From Bacteroidota bacterium (GTDB lineage Bacteria > Bacteroidota > Bacteroidia > Chitinophagales > Chitinophagaceae), in assembly GCA_023422835.1 (NCBI GenBank), contig JAFAGI010000011.1, forward strand, positions 1 to 64,000: a stretch of DNA of 64,000 nt. The letters are read 5' to 3'. A program made the translations under genes and the position numbers. This document shows, one piece after another, positions 45,557 through 54,327 of the stretch (its first letter is position 1; each line of letters opens with the position of its first letter). The notes beneath the pieces were generated by a model that did not search any database, had not been told where the DNA came from, and worked only from the letters and a program-made list of their open reading frames with translations.

Positions 45557-46033
45557 ATGAAGAAAATATTGTTGGCAGCTTTATTATTTGCCGGCCTGGC
45601 TGCCTGTAAAAACGGAGGCGGCAACGCAGAAATTGAAAATGCCTTAAAAGGTTTTTTTGATGGCATGTATGCACGCGACTTTCAGCAGGCACGCGCTAAT
45701 GCTACGCAGGAAAGTGAAGAAGTTATCAGCCTGCTGGAATCACTGGCGCAGGATACAGATGAGCAGGAGAAATCTGAGAAACCATCCATTGATATTAAAG
45801 AGATAGTAATAGAACAGGATACTACGGCAACCGCTATGGTGCATGCTTCGGGCCAACCCAATACTGTGAAGATGAGCCTGCGAAAAAGAGCCGGCAAGTG
45901 GCTGGTAGCCTTTGATCTGCGTTCGCTCGCCATCATGATGGGGCAGGACCCCGATGCAGCAGAGCAGGAGATGGTGATGCCGCCCGCTCCTGAAGATCCC
46001 CTGGAGACAGACAGCGCCGTTTCCCAGGATTAA
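45557..46033 (+). CDS. Lipoprotein, DUF4878-like
   Basis: The 158-residue protein has a lipoprotein signal with the lipobox LAAC (lipidated Cys near 17). The mature part looks like the NTF2-like DUF4878 fold: AEIENALKGFFDGMYARDFQQARANATQE, then IKEIVIEQDTTATAMVHA and VKMSLRKRAGKWLVAFD. The tail is acidic and proline-rich. The function is unknown. It ends at a bidirectional terminator shared with cysK. Confidence 0.75.
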   Translation: MKKILLAALLFAGLAACKNGGGNAEIENALKGFFDGMYARDFQQARANATQESEEVISLLESLAQDTDEQEKSEKPSIDIKEIVIEQDTTATAMVHASGQPNTVKMSLRKRAGKWLVAFDLRSLAIMMGQDPDAAEQEMVMPPAPEDPLETDSAVSQD

Positions 46034-46067
46034 AAATGCCGGCAGAGAATTTATCCGCCGGCATTTT
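46033..46067. terminator. Bidirectional terminator between the lipoprotein gene and cysK
   Basis: AAAATGCCGGC pairs perfectly with GCCGGCATTTT across 13 bases, with A and T tracts for both directions. Confidence 0.88.
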
Positions 46068-46081
46068 TATATATGGTTTGT

Positions 46082-46993
46082 TTAAAACAGCCCTTCAATA
46101 CTCAGGTATCTTTCGCCTGTATCGTAAGAGAATGTAAGTACTTTGCTGCCTTCGGGAATTTCAGGAAGCTTTTTTGCCACTGCTGCCAGTGATGCACCCG
46201 AAGATATTCCTACGAATAAGCCTTCTTCTCTTGCCGCTCTTCTGGCATAGTCAACAGCGCTGTCTTTGGAAATGGTGATGGCGCCGTCAATAGATTCGGT
46301 GTGCAGGTTTTTGGGAATAAATCCTGCTGCAAGGCCTTGTATAGCATGCGGGCCGGGGCTTCCGCCGCTGATCACAGGAGATTCTTCCGGTTCTACGGCA
46401 AACACTTTCAGGTTAGGGAACTTCTCTTTCAATACTTCAGCTACAGCAGTGATGTGGCCACCTGTGCCCACGCCCGTGATCACATAGTCGAGCCCGTCGG
46501 GGAAATCAGCCAGCACTTCTGCTGCAGTGCTTGCTTTGTGTGCCTGTACGTTGGCATCATTTTCAAATTGCTGTGGTATCCAGGAACCGGGCGTTTCTGC
46601 GTGCAGTTCCTGCGCTTTTTCAATGGCGCCTTTCATACCTTTTTCGCGGGGCGTAAGTACGAACTCTGCACCGTACACCTGCATAAGCCTTCTTCTTTCC
46701 AGCGACATGGATTCAGGCATTACCAGTATCAGCTTATAGCCCTTTACAGCCGCTACCATGGCCAGCCCGATGCCTGTGTTGCCGGAAGTAGGTTCAATGA
46801 TCACGCTGCCTTCTTTTAAAATGCCTCTTTTTTCGGCATCTTCAATCATACCCAATGCAATGCGGTCTTTGATGCTGCCGCCGGGGTTAGCCTTTTCAAT
46901 TTTTACGTACACATCGTGCCTGTCGCTAAAGAGACGGTTTAGTTTTATCACCGGCGTGTTGCCGATTGTTTCTGTGATGTTCTGGTATATCAT
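46082..46993 (-). CDS. cysK: Cysteine synthase A
   Basis: The 303-residue PLP enzyme makes cysteine from O-acetylserine and sulfide. The PLP lysine is K42 in [10 protein letters not shown], and [10 protein letters not shown] binds the substrate carboxylate. GVGTGGH holds the cofactor phosphate, and the C-terminal Ser of [12 protein letters not shown] binds the PLP ring nitrogen. It lies 18 bases after the serine acetyltransferase gene on the same strand, so the two steps of cysteine synthesis share an operon and may form the cysteine synthase complex. Confidence 0.96.
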   Translation of the reverse strand: MIYQNITETIGNTPVIKLNRLFSDRHDVYVKIEKANPGGSIKDRIALGMIEDAEKRGILKEGSVIIEPTSGNTGIGLAMVAAVKGYKLILVMPESMSLERRRLMQVYGAEFVLTPREKGMKGAIEKAQELHAETPGSWIPQQFENDANVQAHKASTAAEVLADFPDGLDYVITGVGTGGHITAVAEVLKEKFPNLKVFAVEPEESPVISGGSPGPHAIQGLAAGFIPKNLHTESIDGAITISKDSAVDYARRAAREEGLFVGISSGASLAAVAKKLPEIPEGSKVLTFSYDTGERYLSIEGLF

Positions 46994-47011
46994 AACAGTT
47001 TGTTTTATTTT

Positions 47012-47839
47012 TTATATAATAAAATTGATTACCTTATTGTCGTTGCTTTTGCGGTCTTTCACCGTGATGTTGTTGGTATGAAATACAATGGAGTAGGGAT
47101 TCACACTTTCAGTGAGGAATACGTTGCCTCCGATCACGCTGTTGTTACCCACAACAGTATTGCCTCCGAGTATTGTAGCATTAGCGTATATAATCACGTT
47201 GTCTTCAATGGTCGGGTGGCGTTTTTTATCTGCCAGTGATTTGGTTACCTGTAATGCACCTAATGTTACGCCCTGGTAAACTTTTACGTGTTTACCTATT
47301 TCGCAGGTCTCCCCAATAACAATACCTGTGCCGTGATCAATAAAAAAAGGTACGCCGATCTTTGCTTCCGGATGAATATCAATACCCGTTTTCTGATGTC
47401 CGTATTCACTGAGTATCCTGGGAATGAGCGGCACGCCCATCCTCGCTATTTTGTTGGCCACGCGGTAAACACTGATGGCATAAAAGCCGGGGTAGGTGTT
47501 GATCACCTCTGTGAGGCAATTGGCTGCAGGATCATGGTTGTAGATTTCGCGTGCGTCTTCATTGAGCGCCACGTAAATTTTGGTGAGCGCTTGGTAAAAA
47601 TCTTCTGTATACGCTTTTGCCTTTGCACCATCCTTGGTGACTTTTTCGAGAATAAAAACGAACAGGTTCTGGTTTTTGGTCAATAATCTTTCCACCTCAT
47701 CTTTGCGTAACAAATAGGTCGGGAAAAAAATCGCGAATAAATCTTCAAACCATTTTATCAATACGTCTCTTGATGGCAGAAATTCATATTCGTCTTTGTG
47801 ATTGCTGTAAAGTAAATCTATTAACGCTGTATTTTTCAT
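47012..47839 (-). CDS. cysE: Serine O-acetyltransferase (EpsC type)
   Basis: The 275-residue protein acetylates serine with acetyl-CoA, the first step of cysteine synthesis. The N-terminal helical domain (to about 150) precedes a left-handed beta-helix with GIDIHPEAKIGVPFFIDHGTGIVIGETCEIG (about 164-194) and the later hexapeptides TIEDNVIIYANATILGG and VIGGNVFL. The layout is that of long EpsC-like enzymes. The C-terminal tail is basic rather than the usual Ile-ended tail that binds CysK (it ends NFII, so Ile is kept). It leads the cysE-cysK operon. Confidence 0.94.
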   Translation of the reverse strand: MKNTALIDLLYSNHKDEYEFLPSRDVLIKWFEDLFAIFFPTYLLRKDEVERLLTKNQNLFVFILEKVTKDGAKAKAYTEDFYQALTKIYVALNEDAREIYNHDPAANCLTEVINTYPGFYAISVYRVANKIARMGVPLIPRILSEYGHQKTGIDIHPEAKIGVPFFIDHGTGIVIGETCEIGKHVKVYQGVTLGALQVTKSLADKKRHPTIEDNVIIYANATILGGNTVVGNNSVIGGNVFLTESVNPYSIVFHTNNITVKDRKSNDNKVINFII

Positions 47840-47959
47840 TTTTACTAATTAACCTGAAGTTGCTGATTCTTTAAAACTACTTATTCTCTAAAACGCAACC
47901 TAAACTTCAAGTTGAATTTTTTATTTTAAGAGTACAATGATAAACAAAAAATTATATAG

Positions 47960-47976
47960 TACACCATTTTGGTAGA
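47960..47976. promoter_or_regulatory. Possible operator upstream of cysE-cysK
   Basis: An imperfect palindrome (TACACCATTTTGGTAGA) lies 121 bases upstream of cysE, and a second GGTAGAATACT word lies at about 48017-48027. The dyad with ACC/GGT arms resembles sites of Rrf2-type regulators of cysteine genes; this is inference. Confidence 0.25.
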
Positions 47977-48048
47977 CTATTTTATTTAAAAAAACTTCCG
48001 TTTTATTAAAAAACTCGGTAGAATACTAAAAAAGAACATTTTAAAAGT

Positions 48049-48056
48049 TAATTTTG
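48049..48056 (+). promoter_or_regulatory. -7 box of nrnA
   Basis: TAATTTTG matches TAnnTTTG and ends 26 bases before the ATG at 48083. Confidence 0.45.
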
Positions 48057-48082
48057 AGCACTTTCAAATGTAAATATTTCTA

Positions 48083-49096
48083 ATGAGACCTATCCAGGAT
48101 TATTATGCCCATCTCTGTAACAAACAAAACATAGTGATCACCATGCATCAGAAACCCGACGGCGATGCAATGGGTTCTACTTTGGGTTTATATCATTTTC
48201 TGGCAAACCTGGGGCACAACGTCAGCGTAATTTCTCCAACAAACTGGGCTGCTTTTCTCGATTGGATGCCGGGCGCATCTGCTGTATTGGACTATGAAAA
48301 AGATAAAGCTGCCGCAGATAAATTAATTGATAACGCCAACACCATTTTTTGTCTTGATTTTAATGTAATGTACCGTACCAAAAACATGGAACAGCCTCTA
48401 ATGGACGCTACCTGTACCAAGATATTGATTGACCACCACAGGCAGCCACAGGAGGAAGTCTTTACGTACGGCATCAGCAATATCTATAAAAGTTCTACCT
48501 GCGAAATGGTGTATGACTTTATCATTGAAAGCGGGTATGCATCGCTGCTTGACAGGAATATTGCTACTTGCCTGTATACGGGAATAATGACAGATACAGG
48601 TTCATTCCGTTTCCCTTCCACCACGGCTTCCGTGCACCTGGCAGTAGCGCATTTCAAAGAATTGGGCATTGACCACACTGCCATACATGAGAATGTTTTT
48701 GACAGCTTCCTGGAAAATCGCCTGAAGTTTTTGGGCAATAGCCTGATGAACCGCATGGAAGTTTTATACGAGTACAACACGGCCATAATGGTTATACCAA
48801 AAAGCGACCTTGTGAAATTCAATACCAAAACCGGGGATACGGAAGGTTTTGTCAACTACCTGCTTTCCATTGATGGTATCAGGTTTGCAGCGCTGGTTAT
48901 AGACCGCACGGAAGAGCGTAAGTGGAGTTTCAGAAGTAAAGGCAATTTTGATGTAAACAATTTTGCACGCATGCATTTCAGCGGTGGCGGTCATAAAAAC
49001 GCAGCCGGCGGCAGCACTTACGATTCTTTGGAAACAACGGTGCAGAGGTTTAAAGAAATTTTGCCCGGTTATCAAAACGAATTATCAAATTTATAA
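48083..49096 (+). CDS. nrnA: DHH/DHHA1 oligoribonuclease/PAP phosphatase
   Basis: The 337-residue enzyme of the RecJ-like DHH family degrades short RNA oligomers and removes the 3' phosphate from pAp. Metal motifs are HQKPDGDAMGS near 21-31, CLDFN near 92, and LIDHHRQP near 118 (the DHH). The C-terminal DHHA1 motif is FSGGGHKNAAGG near 301. Length is normal. pAp is a by-product of sulfate activation, so the position opposite cysE-cysK may be meaningful, though this is only context. Confidence 0.92.
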   Translation: MRPIQDYYAHLCNKQNIVITMHQKPDGDAMGSTLGLYHFLANLGHNVSVISPTNWAAFLDWMPGASAVLDYEKDKAAADKLIDNANTIFCLDFNVMYRTKNMEQPLMDATCTKILIDHHRQPQEEVFTYGISNIYKSSTCEMVYDFIIESGYASLLDRNIATCLYTGIMTDTGSFRFPSTTASVHLAVAHFKELGIDHTAIHENVFDSFLENRLKFLGNSLMNRMEVLYEYNTAIMVIPKSDLVKFNTKTGDTEGFVNYLLSIDGIRFAALVIDRTEERKWSFRSKGNFDVNNFARMHFSGGGHKNAAGGSTYDSLETTVQRFKEILPGYQNELSNL

Positions 49097-49183
49097 TGTC
49101 ATTTCATTTTAATTAATTACTTTCGCTCAAATTTTTGCAGCTGCGGTTACAGCTGTAGTTTTAAAAAGAATAAATATATAAAT

Positions 49184-49267
49184 ATGAAATAGCCATAAGC
49201 AAAGTTGCATACCAACCGCGAATGAATAAAGCTATTCCCCAAAAAAAGATATAAAATATATATACAC
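49184..49267 (+). repeat. Start-codon-linked structured repeat unit (locus 2)
   Basis: One 84-bp unit begins with ATGAAATAGCC, has the hairpin GCAA-AG-TTGC, the motif ATACCAACCGCGAATGA and the closing arm GCTATTCC. It ends ATATACAC directly before the ATG of the FKBP gene (49268). It is the same family and length as the first unit at 23602-23685, but the distal GTGTGG part of the outer stem is lost (CCCCAAAA). Confidence 0.85.
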
Positions 49268-50335
49268 ATGAACAGAATATTTTTTGCCCTGGTGGCATTA
49301 GTAATGGTTACACTCATTTCCTGTAACGCCAACTACAAAAAAAGCAAGTCCGGCATGGAATACAAAGTATTCTCCGGTAAAGCATCAGGCGTTTCTAAAG
49401 ACGCTATGGGCAAAGAGATGAAACCCGGCAACATTGTAAAATTTAATTTCTCGTTTTCAGTAGCAAGAAAAGGCAAGGCCGATACGATATTGAACAATAC
49501 ATACGAAATGATGCCTCAATACGCCCCTTACGATACTTCAGCCCAGATAATGCTTACACCGATCGAGCCATTGCTTTACACGAAAGTAGGTGACAGCGTT
49601 GAGTTCAGGATCAGTGTAGACAGCCTGATTGCTAAGCAAATGATCCCTGAGAATGAGATCTATGCAAAGGGCGGTACCATCAAAGGAAAACTAAGCGTAC
49701 TGGATGTATTCACTACCGAAGATCTTGCCAAAGCTGATTTTGAAAAAGAAGCCAAAGCACTCGAAGCAAGGGAAGAAGCTAGGAAAAAAGTAGCTATTGT
49801 AGAAGAATCAAAAGCAATTGAAAAATACCTGAAACAAAAAAACATTACTGCTACCAAGACAGCTATGGGCACGTATGTACTGATTGAAAACCCGGGTACA
49901 GGCCAAAAGCTTGATTCAGGAAAAGTGGCTGTTGTGAAATACAAAGGCTACACACTGGATGGTAAAGTGTTTGATTCAAACATGGATACTACAAGACCTA
50001 ACCGTGGCGCGCCACTGGAAGTGTTGATCGGCGCACAGCAATCTATACCCGGTTTTGAAGACGGCCTTACGCAATTTACTAAAGGCGCTAAAGGAAAAAT
50101 ATTTATTCCTGCTTCTTTAGGCTATGGCAACAGGGCAATGCCTGAATTACCGGCTAACTCCAACCTTATTTTCGACATTGAAGTTTCAGACGTAAAGAAT
50201 GCGCCTGCACAAGCTGCACAGCCTCAATTAACACCAGAGCAAATGCAGGAATTGCAAAAACAATTGCAACAGCAGGGCGGCGCAGCGCCTCAGTCTTCTA
50301 CCCAACCAGGGCATGAAGGGCACAACCACCCGTAA
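49268..50335 (+). CDS. FKBP-type peptidyl-prolyl isomerase lipoprotein
   Basis: The 355-residue protein has a lipoprotein signal (LVMVTLISC, lipidated Cys near 19). A first, degenerate FKBP-like domain covers about 25-140. A charged helical linker (about 155-195) precedes a well-formed FKBP domain: VAVVKYKGYTLDGKVFDSN near 217, IPGFEDGLTQFTKGAKGKIFIP near 258, GYGNRAMPELPANSNLIFDIEV near 283. The tail is Gln-rich and ends GHEGHNHP, a possible metal-binding end. It would help fold periplasmic proteins. Its start codon is fused to a structured repeat unit. Confidence 0.9.
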   Translation: MNRIFFALVALVMVTLISCNANYKKSKSGMEYKVFSGKASGVSKDAMGKEMKPGNIVKFNFSFSVARKGKADTILNNTYEMMPQYAPYDTSAQIMLTPIEPLLYTKVGDSVEFRISVDSLIAKQMIPENEIYAKGGTIKGKLSVLDVFTTEDLAKADFEKEAKALEAREEARKKVAIVEESKAIEKYLKQKNITATKTAMGTYVLIENPGTGQKLDSGKVAVVKYKGYTLDGKVFDSNMDTTRPNRGAPLEVLIGAQQSIPGFEDGLTQFTKGAKGKIFIPASLGYGNRAMPELPANSNLIFDIEVSDVKNAPAQAAQPQLTPEQMQELQKQLQQQGGAAPQSSTQPGHEGHNHP

Positions 50336-50356
50336 AATATAAAAATTCATATAACC

Positions 50357-50388
50357 GGCTGATTCTAAACAGAGTCAGCCTTTTTTTT
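50357..50388 (+). terminator. Terminator after the FKBP gene
   Basis: GGCTGATTCT pairs with AGAGTCAGCC (one wobble) across AAAC and is followed by eight T bases. Confidence 0.88.
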
Positions 50389-50434
50389 GTGATAATAAAA
50401 TTATAGGTTGCGTCCCCGATACAAAAAATTGCAT

Positions 50435-50442
50435 TACTTTTG
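50435..50442 (+). promoter_or_regulatory. -7 box ahead of a decayed gene
   Basis: TACTTTTG matches TAnnTTTG and ends 14 bases before an ATG at 50457, so the dead gene kept its promoter. Confidence 0.4.
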
Positions 50443-50456
50443 TGTACATTAAAAGC

Positions 50457-50812
50457 ATGGCACAACTTTTCAAAAACGGTTTTTTAAAGTATCATCAATA
50501 CCTTTTGCAGCATCAGCTTCCCGGAAGTCAGGCAACGGTAAGATATGTGTCCATGCCTTTAATACTAACCCTGAGACCATCGTTACAAACGGTATTGCAC
50601 CAGACAATCTTCTTCATGCTAAAATATATGTATTCCCGGAAACTGACCACTTGGGCAAACAGTAAGCTGTGCATATAGTTTAGGGAGTAGAAGATGCAAT
50701 TGACCGTGAATCCCGAAAGTACAGGGCAGCGCAATTAGAAATTACATGTATCACCACAGGTGAGCCTGTAAATTATTTTTCGGAGAAATATTGTTGTATA
50801 AAAAATAAATTA
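50457..50812 (+). pseudogene. Decayed gene of unknown family
   Basis: From the ATG at 50457 the frame MAQLFKNG seems to shift near 50478. The frame starting at 50480 is then open for 61 codons (VSSIPFAAS.., GKICVHAFNTNPETIV, NGIAPDNLLHAKIYVFPETDHLGKQ) to a TAA at 50663. The same frame goes on past that TAA and a TAG at 50681, with GVEDAIDRESRKYRAAQ, LEITCITTGEPVNYF. Normal-looking protein sequence on both sides of two stops suggests a gene broken by a frameshift and two nonsense changes. I do not recognise the family. Confidence 0.5.
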
Positions 50813-50847
50813 TATAAATACGATATTCTTATCAAACAAAAATTATT

Positions 50848-52236
50848 ATGTCTTTAATTAAAAGTATTTCAGGTATCAGAGGCACAATTGGCGGCAACCC
50901 AGGCGATAATCTTACCCCTTTGGATATTGTAAAGTTTACTGCGGCTTATGCGGTATGGCTAAAATCTCAATCAGCAAATAACAATAAAGTGGTTGTGGGC
51001 AGAGACGGGCGAATGAGTGGTGAAATGGTACAAAACATTGTGGTGAGCACACTGTCTTCCATGGGCATTGATGTACTGAATGTTGGCTTAAGCACTACGC
51101 CTACAGTAGAAATGGCTGTAGTATTCGAACAAGCAGCTGGCGGTATTATTCTTACAGCAAGCCACAACCCGAAGGAATGGAATGCTTTAAAACTGCTCAA
51201 CGGTCAAGGAGAATTTATCAGCGGCGAAGCCGGCAAAAAAATACTGGAAATAGCAGAGAAAGAAGATTTTGATTTTGTGGGCGTGGATAAACTGGGCAAA
51301 ATCACATACAAAGATGATGCACTTACCATGCATATAGATGCTATCTTAAATTATCCGCTGGTAAATGCAGAAGCTATTGCAGCCAAAGGTTTCCGCGTTG
51401 TTGTAGATGCCATTAACAGCAGCGGGGCTATTGCCGTGCCTGAATTGTTGCTTAAGCTGGGTTTGAAGCAGGAAAATATTATCGTTCTTAATGAAAAGAT
51501 CACCGGCAACTTTGCTCACAACCCTGAGCCGCTTCCACAACACCTTACGGGTCTTTGCAGTGAAGTGGTAAAGCAGAAAGCACACCTGGGAATAGCTGTA
51601 GACCCTGATGTAGACAGGCTTTGTTTTGTATGTGAAGACGGCAGCCTGTTCGGTGAGGAATACACACTGGTAGCTGTGGCAGACTATGTGCTGAAACACA
51701 GGAAAGGAAATACGGTGAGCAACCTTTCATCTACAAGAGCCTTGCGCGATGTGACGGAACAACATGGCGGAAGCTATATGCCAAGCGCTGTTGGTGAAGT
51801 AAATGTAGTGAATAAAATGAAAGAAACAAATGCGGTTATCGGAGGCGAAGGCAATGGCGGCGTGATAGTGCCAGACCTGCATTACGGCAGGGATGCGTTG
51901 ATAGGCATTGCACTGTTCCTTTCTTTCTTAGCCGAAGAAAACATATCTGTAAAAAAATTAAAATCAAGGTATCCCAGCTACTTCATCAGCAAAAACAAGA
52001 TCACGCTGGAAAAAGGTACGGATGTAAATACCATTTTTGAAAAAATAAAATCCAAGTATAAAAATAACCCGATAAACACGGAAGATGGTTTGAAGATTGA
52101 GTTTGACAAGGATTGGGTGCACCTGCGTACCAGCAACACCGAACCGATTATCAGGATATATTCTGAAAGTAATTTTGAAACTACCGCAGAAAATATTGCC
52201 AAGCGCATCATGGGCGATATCAAAGAACTACTGTAG
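50848..52236 (+). CDS. glmM: Phosphoglucosamine mutase
   Basis: The 462-residue alpha-D-phosphohexomutase has the phosphoserine S105 in LTASHNPKEWN, the metal loop DPDVDRL near 252, the sugar-specificity loop GEGNGGVI near 334, and the phosphate-binding loop RTSNTEPIIRIY near 433. GlmM converts glucosamine 6-phosphate to glucosamine 1-phosphate for UDP-GlcNAc, which feeds MurA and LPS synthesis. The start (SLIKSISGIRGTIGG) is typical. A phosphomannomutase role is possible but less likely. A strong terminator follows. Confidence 0.88.
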   Translation: MSLIKSISGIRGTIGGNPGDNLTPLDIVKFTAAYAVWLKSQSANNNKVVVGRDGRMSGEMVQNIVVSTLSSMGIDVLNVGLSTTPTVEMAVVFEQAAGGIILTASHNPKEWNALKLLNGQGEFISGEAGKKILEIAEKEDFDFVGVDKLGKITYKDDALTMHIDAILNYPLVNAEAIAAKGFRVVVDAINSSGAIAVPELLLKLGLKQENIIVLNEKITGNFAHNPEPLPQHLTGLCSEVVKQKAHLGIAVDPDVDRLCFVCEDGSLFGEEYTLVAVADYVLKHRKGNTVSNLSSTRALRDVTEQHGGSYMPSAVGEVNVVNKMKETNAVIGGEGNGGVIVPDLHYGRDALIGIALFLSFLAEENISVKKLKSRYPSYFISKNKITLEKGTDVNTIFEKIKSKYKNNPINTEDGLKIEFDKDWVHLRTSNTEPIIRIYSESNFETTAENIAKRIMGDIKELL

Positions 52237-52257
52237 AAGTTAAAATAATTTTCCACG

Positions 52258-52287
52258 AAGAGGCTGTTTTTCAAGCCTCTTTTTTTT
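52258..52287 (+). terminator. Terminator after glmM
   Basis: AAGAGGCT pairs with AGCCTCTT across a T-rich loop and a T run follows. Confidence 0.85.
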
Positions 52288-52403
52288 ACAGTTTATTGAA
52301 AATGGCTGGAAATCATAAGTTTAACAAAAGTATAATTACTAGTGCTTTCAATTGGTTACATTCTTGAGATTTACTATTTAAACATAATTAAAAACTTAAA
52401 ACT

Positions 52404-52958
52404 ATGGCAAAGCAAACCACAAAAACAAAAGCTACGACTAAAACTGGGAATAGCTCTGTAATGGAAAATTCAGAATTTCATAAATTTTTTATTGATGAGC
52501 TAAAAGATATTTACTGGGCAGAAAACAATCTGTTGAAAGCATTAGTAAAAATGCGGAAAGCATCTACCAGCAAGCAATTGGCAGCCTCTTTTGAAAAGCA
52601 TCACGGTGAAACCCAGGTGCAGCTCGACCGTTTAAAACAGATATTTGAATTGCTTGGTAAAAAACCTGTTGGTAAAAAGTGTGAAGCGATGGCAGGGATT
52701 ATAGAAGAAGGCAAGGGCGTGATAGAAGATACCGAGGGCGATACCATGACAAGGGATGCAGGCCTGATACTGGCTGCACAAAAAGCAGAGCATTATGAAA
52801 TCGCTACTTACGGCACGCTACGTATATTTGCGCAGCATATGGGCCACACGGAAGTATATGACCTGCTTACGCAAACTTTGGATGAAGAAAAAAATTGCGA
52901 CGTTACTTTAACTGAACTTGCAGAAAGTTTTATCAACGAGCAGGCATCAGAAGAGTAA
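52404..52958 (+). CDS. Ferritin-like DUF892 (YciF/YciE type) protein
   Basis: The 184-residue protein has a Lys/Thr-rich start and then a four-helix DUF892 domain: FFIDELKDIYWAENNLLKALVKM near 29-51, FEKHHGETQVQLDRLKQIFELLG near 64, AAQKAEHYEIATYGTLRIFA near 129, and TLDEEKNCDVTLTELAE near 155. Glu and His residues in helices 1, 2 and 3 could bind a di-metal centre. The family is stress-induced in other bacteria. It is single, with its own terminator. Confidence 0.9.
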   Translation: MAKQTTKTKATTKTGNSSVMENSEFHKFFIDELKDIYWAENNLLKALVKMRKASTSKQLAASFEKHHGETQVQLDRLKQIFELLGKKPVGKKCEAMAGIIEEGKGVIEDTEGDTMTRDAGLILAAQKAEHYEIATYGTLRIFAQHMGHTEVYDLLTQTLDEEKNCDVTLTELAESFINEQASEE

Positions 52959-52986
52959 GTCAATAACAGCATATAGATTTTCCAAC

Positions 52987-53019
52987 AAACCGCACAATGA
53001 ATCTTGTGCGGTTTTTTTT
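52987..53019 (+). terminator. Terminator after the DUF892 gene
   Basis: AAACCGCACAA pairs perfectly with TTGTGCGGTTT across TGAATC and a T run follows. Confidence 0.9.
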
Positions 53020-53142
53020 ATTGCTGCTTAATTTATTGAATTAAATTTGCGCACGGATAATATTAATTTAAGTAATATACTTTGAGATTCTTAAGTATGC
53101 AACTATTTTAAAGTCTATAATCATAAGCATAAGGTGAGTTAT

Positions 53143-54273
53143 ATGAACAACAGGATATATTTTGATAATGCAGCAACTACGTATATGGATCCAAAAGTAC
53201 TGGAAGCTATGATGCCCTATCTTACAGAGCGCTTTGGTAATCCGTCTTCAATCTACAGTTATGGCCGCGAAACCAGGCTTGCTGTTGAGAATGCAAGGAA
53301 AACAGTTGCCAAACTGTTGAATGCACATCCTGCTGAAATATTTTTTACAAGCGGTGGCACCGAAAGCGATAATACGGCCATCGCGGCGGCCGTTCGGGAT
53401 CTTGGCTGCAAGCGCATTATTTCTTCTGCAATAGAGCATCATGCCGTTGAGCACACCATTGACTTTTTCAAGTGCAGTAACGATGTGGAAGTAGATTATG
53501 TGGAGGTACTGCCCGATGGGCATATAGATATGCAGCATCTTGAAAAGTTGTTGCAGGATGCTAAAGAAAAAACACTAGTATCGCTCATGCATGCTAATAA
53601 TGAGATCGGTAACCTGCTTGATATAGATGCGGTAGGCAACCTGTGTAAAAAATATAGCGCTTATTTTCATGCCGATACAGTACAGACAGTAGGGCATTAT
53701 CCGCTGAACCTGAGAGCGACCCCTGTGCACTTCATTACAGGCGCTGCGCACAAGTTTCATGGGCCTAAGGGTGTGGGCATATTATACATTAATGAAAATG
53801 TAAAGATCAACCCGCTGATAAAGGGCGGCTCTCAGGAAAGGAATATGCGCGCCGGCACAGAGAATATTTACGGTATTGTAGGCTTTGCCAAAGCGCTGGA
53901 GATTGCTATGGCAGATTATGAAACCGACAGCAAAAAAATCCTTGGCATAAAAAACTATATGGCTGCGCAACTAAAGCAGCATATACCTGAAATAACTTTT
54001 AACGGGGATACTTTCGGCAATAGTTTGTATACTGTGCTGAATGTATCTTTCCCCAAAACAGAAAGATCAGAGATGATACTGTTCAACCTGGACATTAACA
54101 ACATCTGTGTTTCAGGGGGCAGCGCCTGTACAAGCGGCGCCAATCAAGGTTCTCATGTGATCAGGGTCATCAACAAAAATCCTAACCAAATACCCATACG
54201 CTTTTCTTTTTCTAAATACAATACGCACGAAGAAGTGGATATTGTAGTGCAGAAACTAAAGGAATTGTTGTAG
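53143..54273 (+). CDS. Cysteine desulfurase (NifS/IscS type)
   Basis: The 376-residue class V aminotransferase takes sulfur from cysteine and leaves alanine. PLP is bound by K204 in GAAHKFHGPKG; HADTVQ holds the cofactor ring. The catalytic cysteine is C329 in GGSACTSGANQGSHV. The start MNNRIYFDNAATT is typical, and the ATG at 53143 is preferred over a GTG 9 bases upstream. No iscU, iscA or sufE gene is beside it, so its sulfur acceptor (Fe-S clusters or tRNA) is open. Confidence 0.93.
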   Translation: MNNRIYFDNAATTYMDPKVLEAMMPYLTERFGNPSSIYSYGRETRLAVENARKTVAKLLNAHPAEIFFTSGGTESDNTAIAAAVRDLGCKRIISSAIEHHAVEHTIDFFKCSNDVEVDYVEVLPDGHIDMQHLEKLLQDAKEKTLVSLMHANNEIGNLLDIDAVGNLCKKYSAYFHADTVQTVGHYPLNLRATPVHFITGAAHKFHGPKGVGILYINENVKINPLIKGGSQERNMRAGTENIYGIVGFAKALEIAMADYETDSKKILGIKNYMAAQLKQHIPEITFNGDTFGNSLYTVLNVSFPKTERSEMILFNLDINNICVSGGSACTSGANQGSHVIRVINKNPNQIPIRFSFSKYNTHEEVDIVVQKLKELL

Positions 54274-54327
54274 CCTTTGAAAATTTATAGAAGGCAGAAC
54301 TTTGAGACAATTAAGATGTTATTTATA

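Noticed and set aside
45557..46033. Link between the DUF4878-like lipoprotein and cysteine synthesis
   Set aside because: The genes are convergent and separated by a bidirectional terminator, so no shared transcript is possible.
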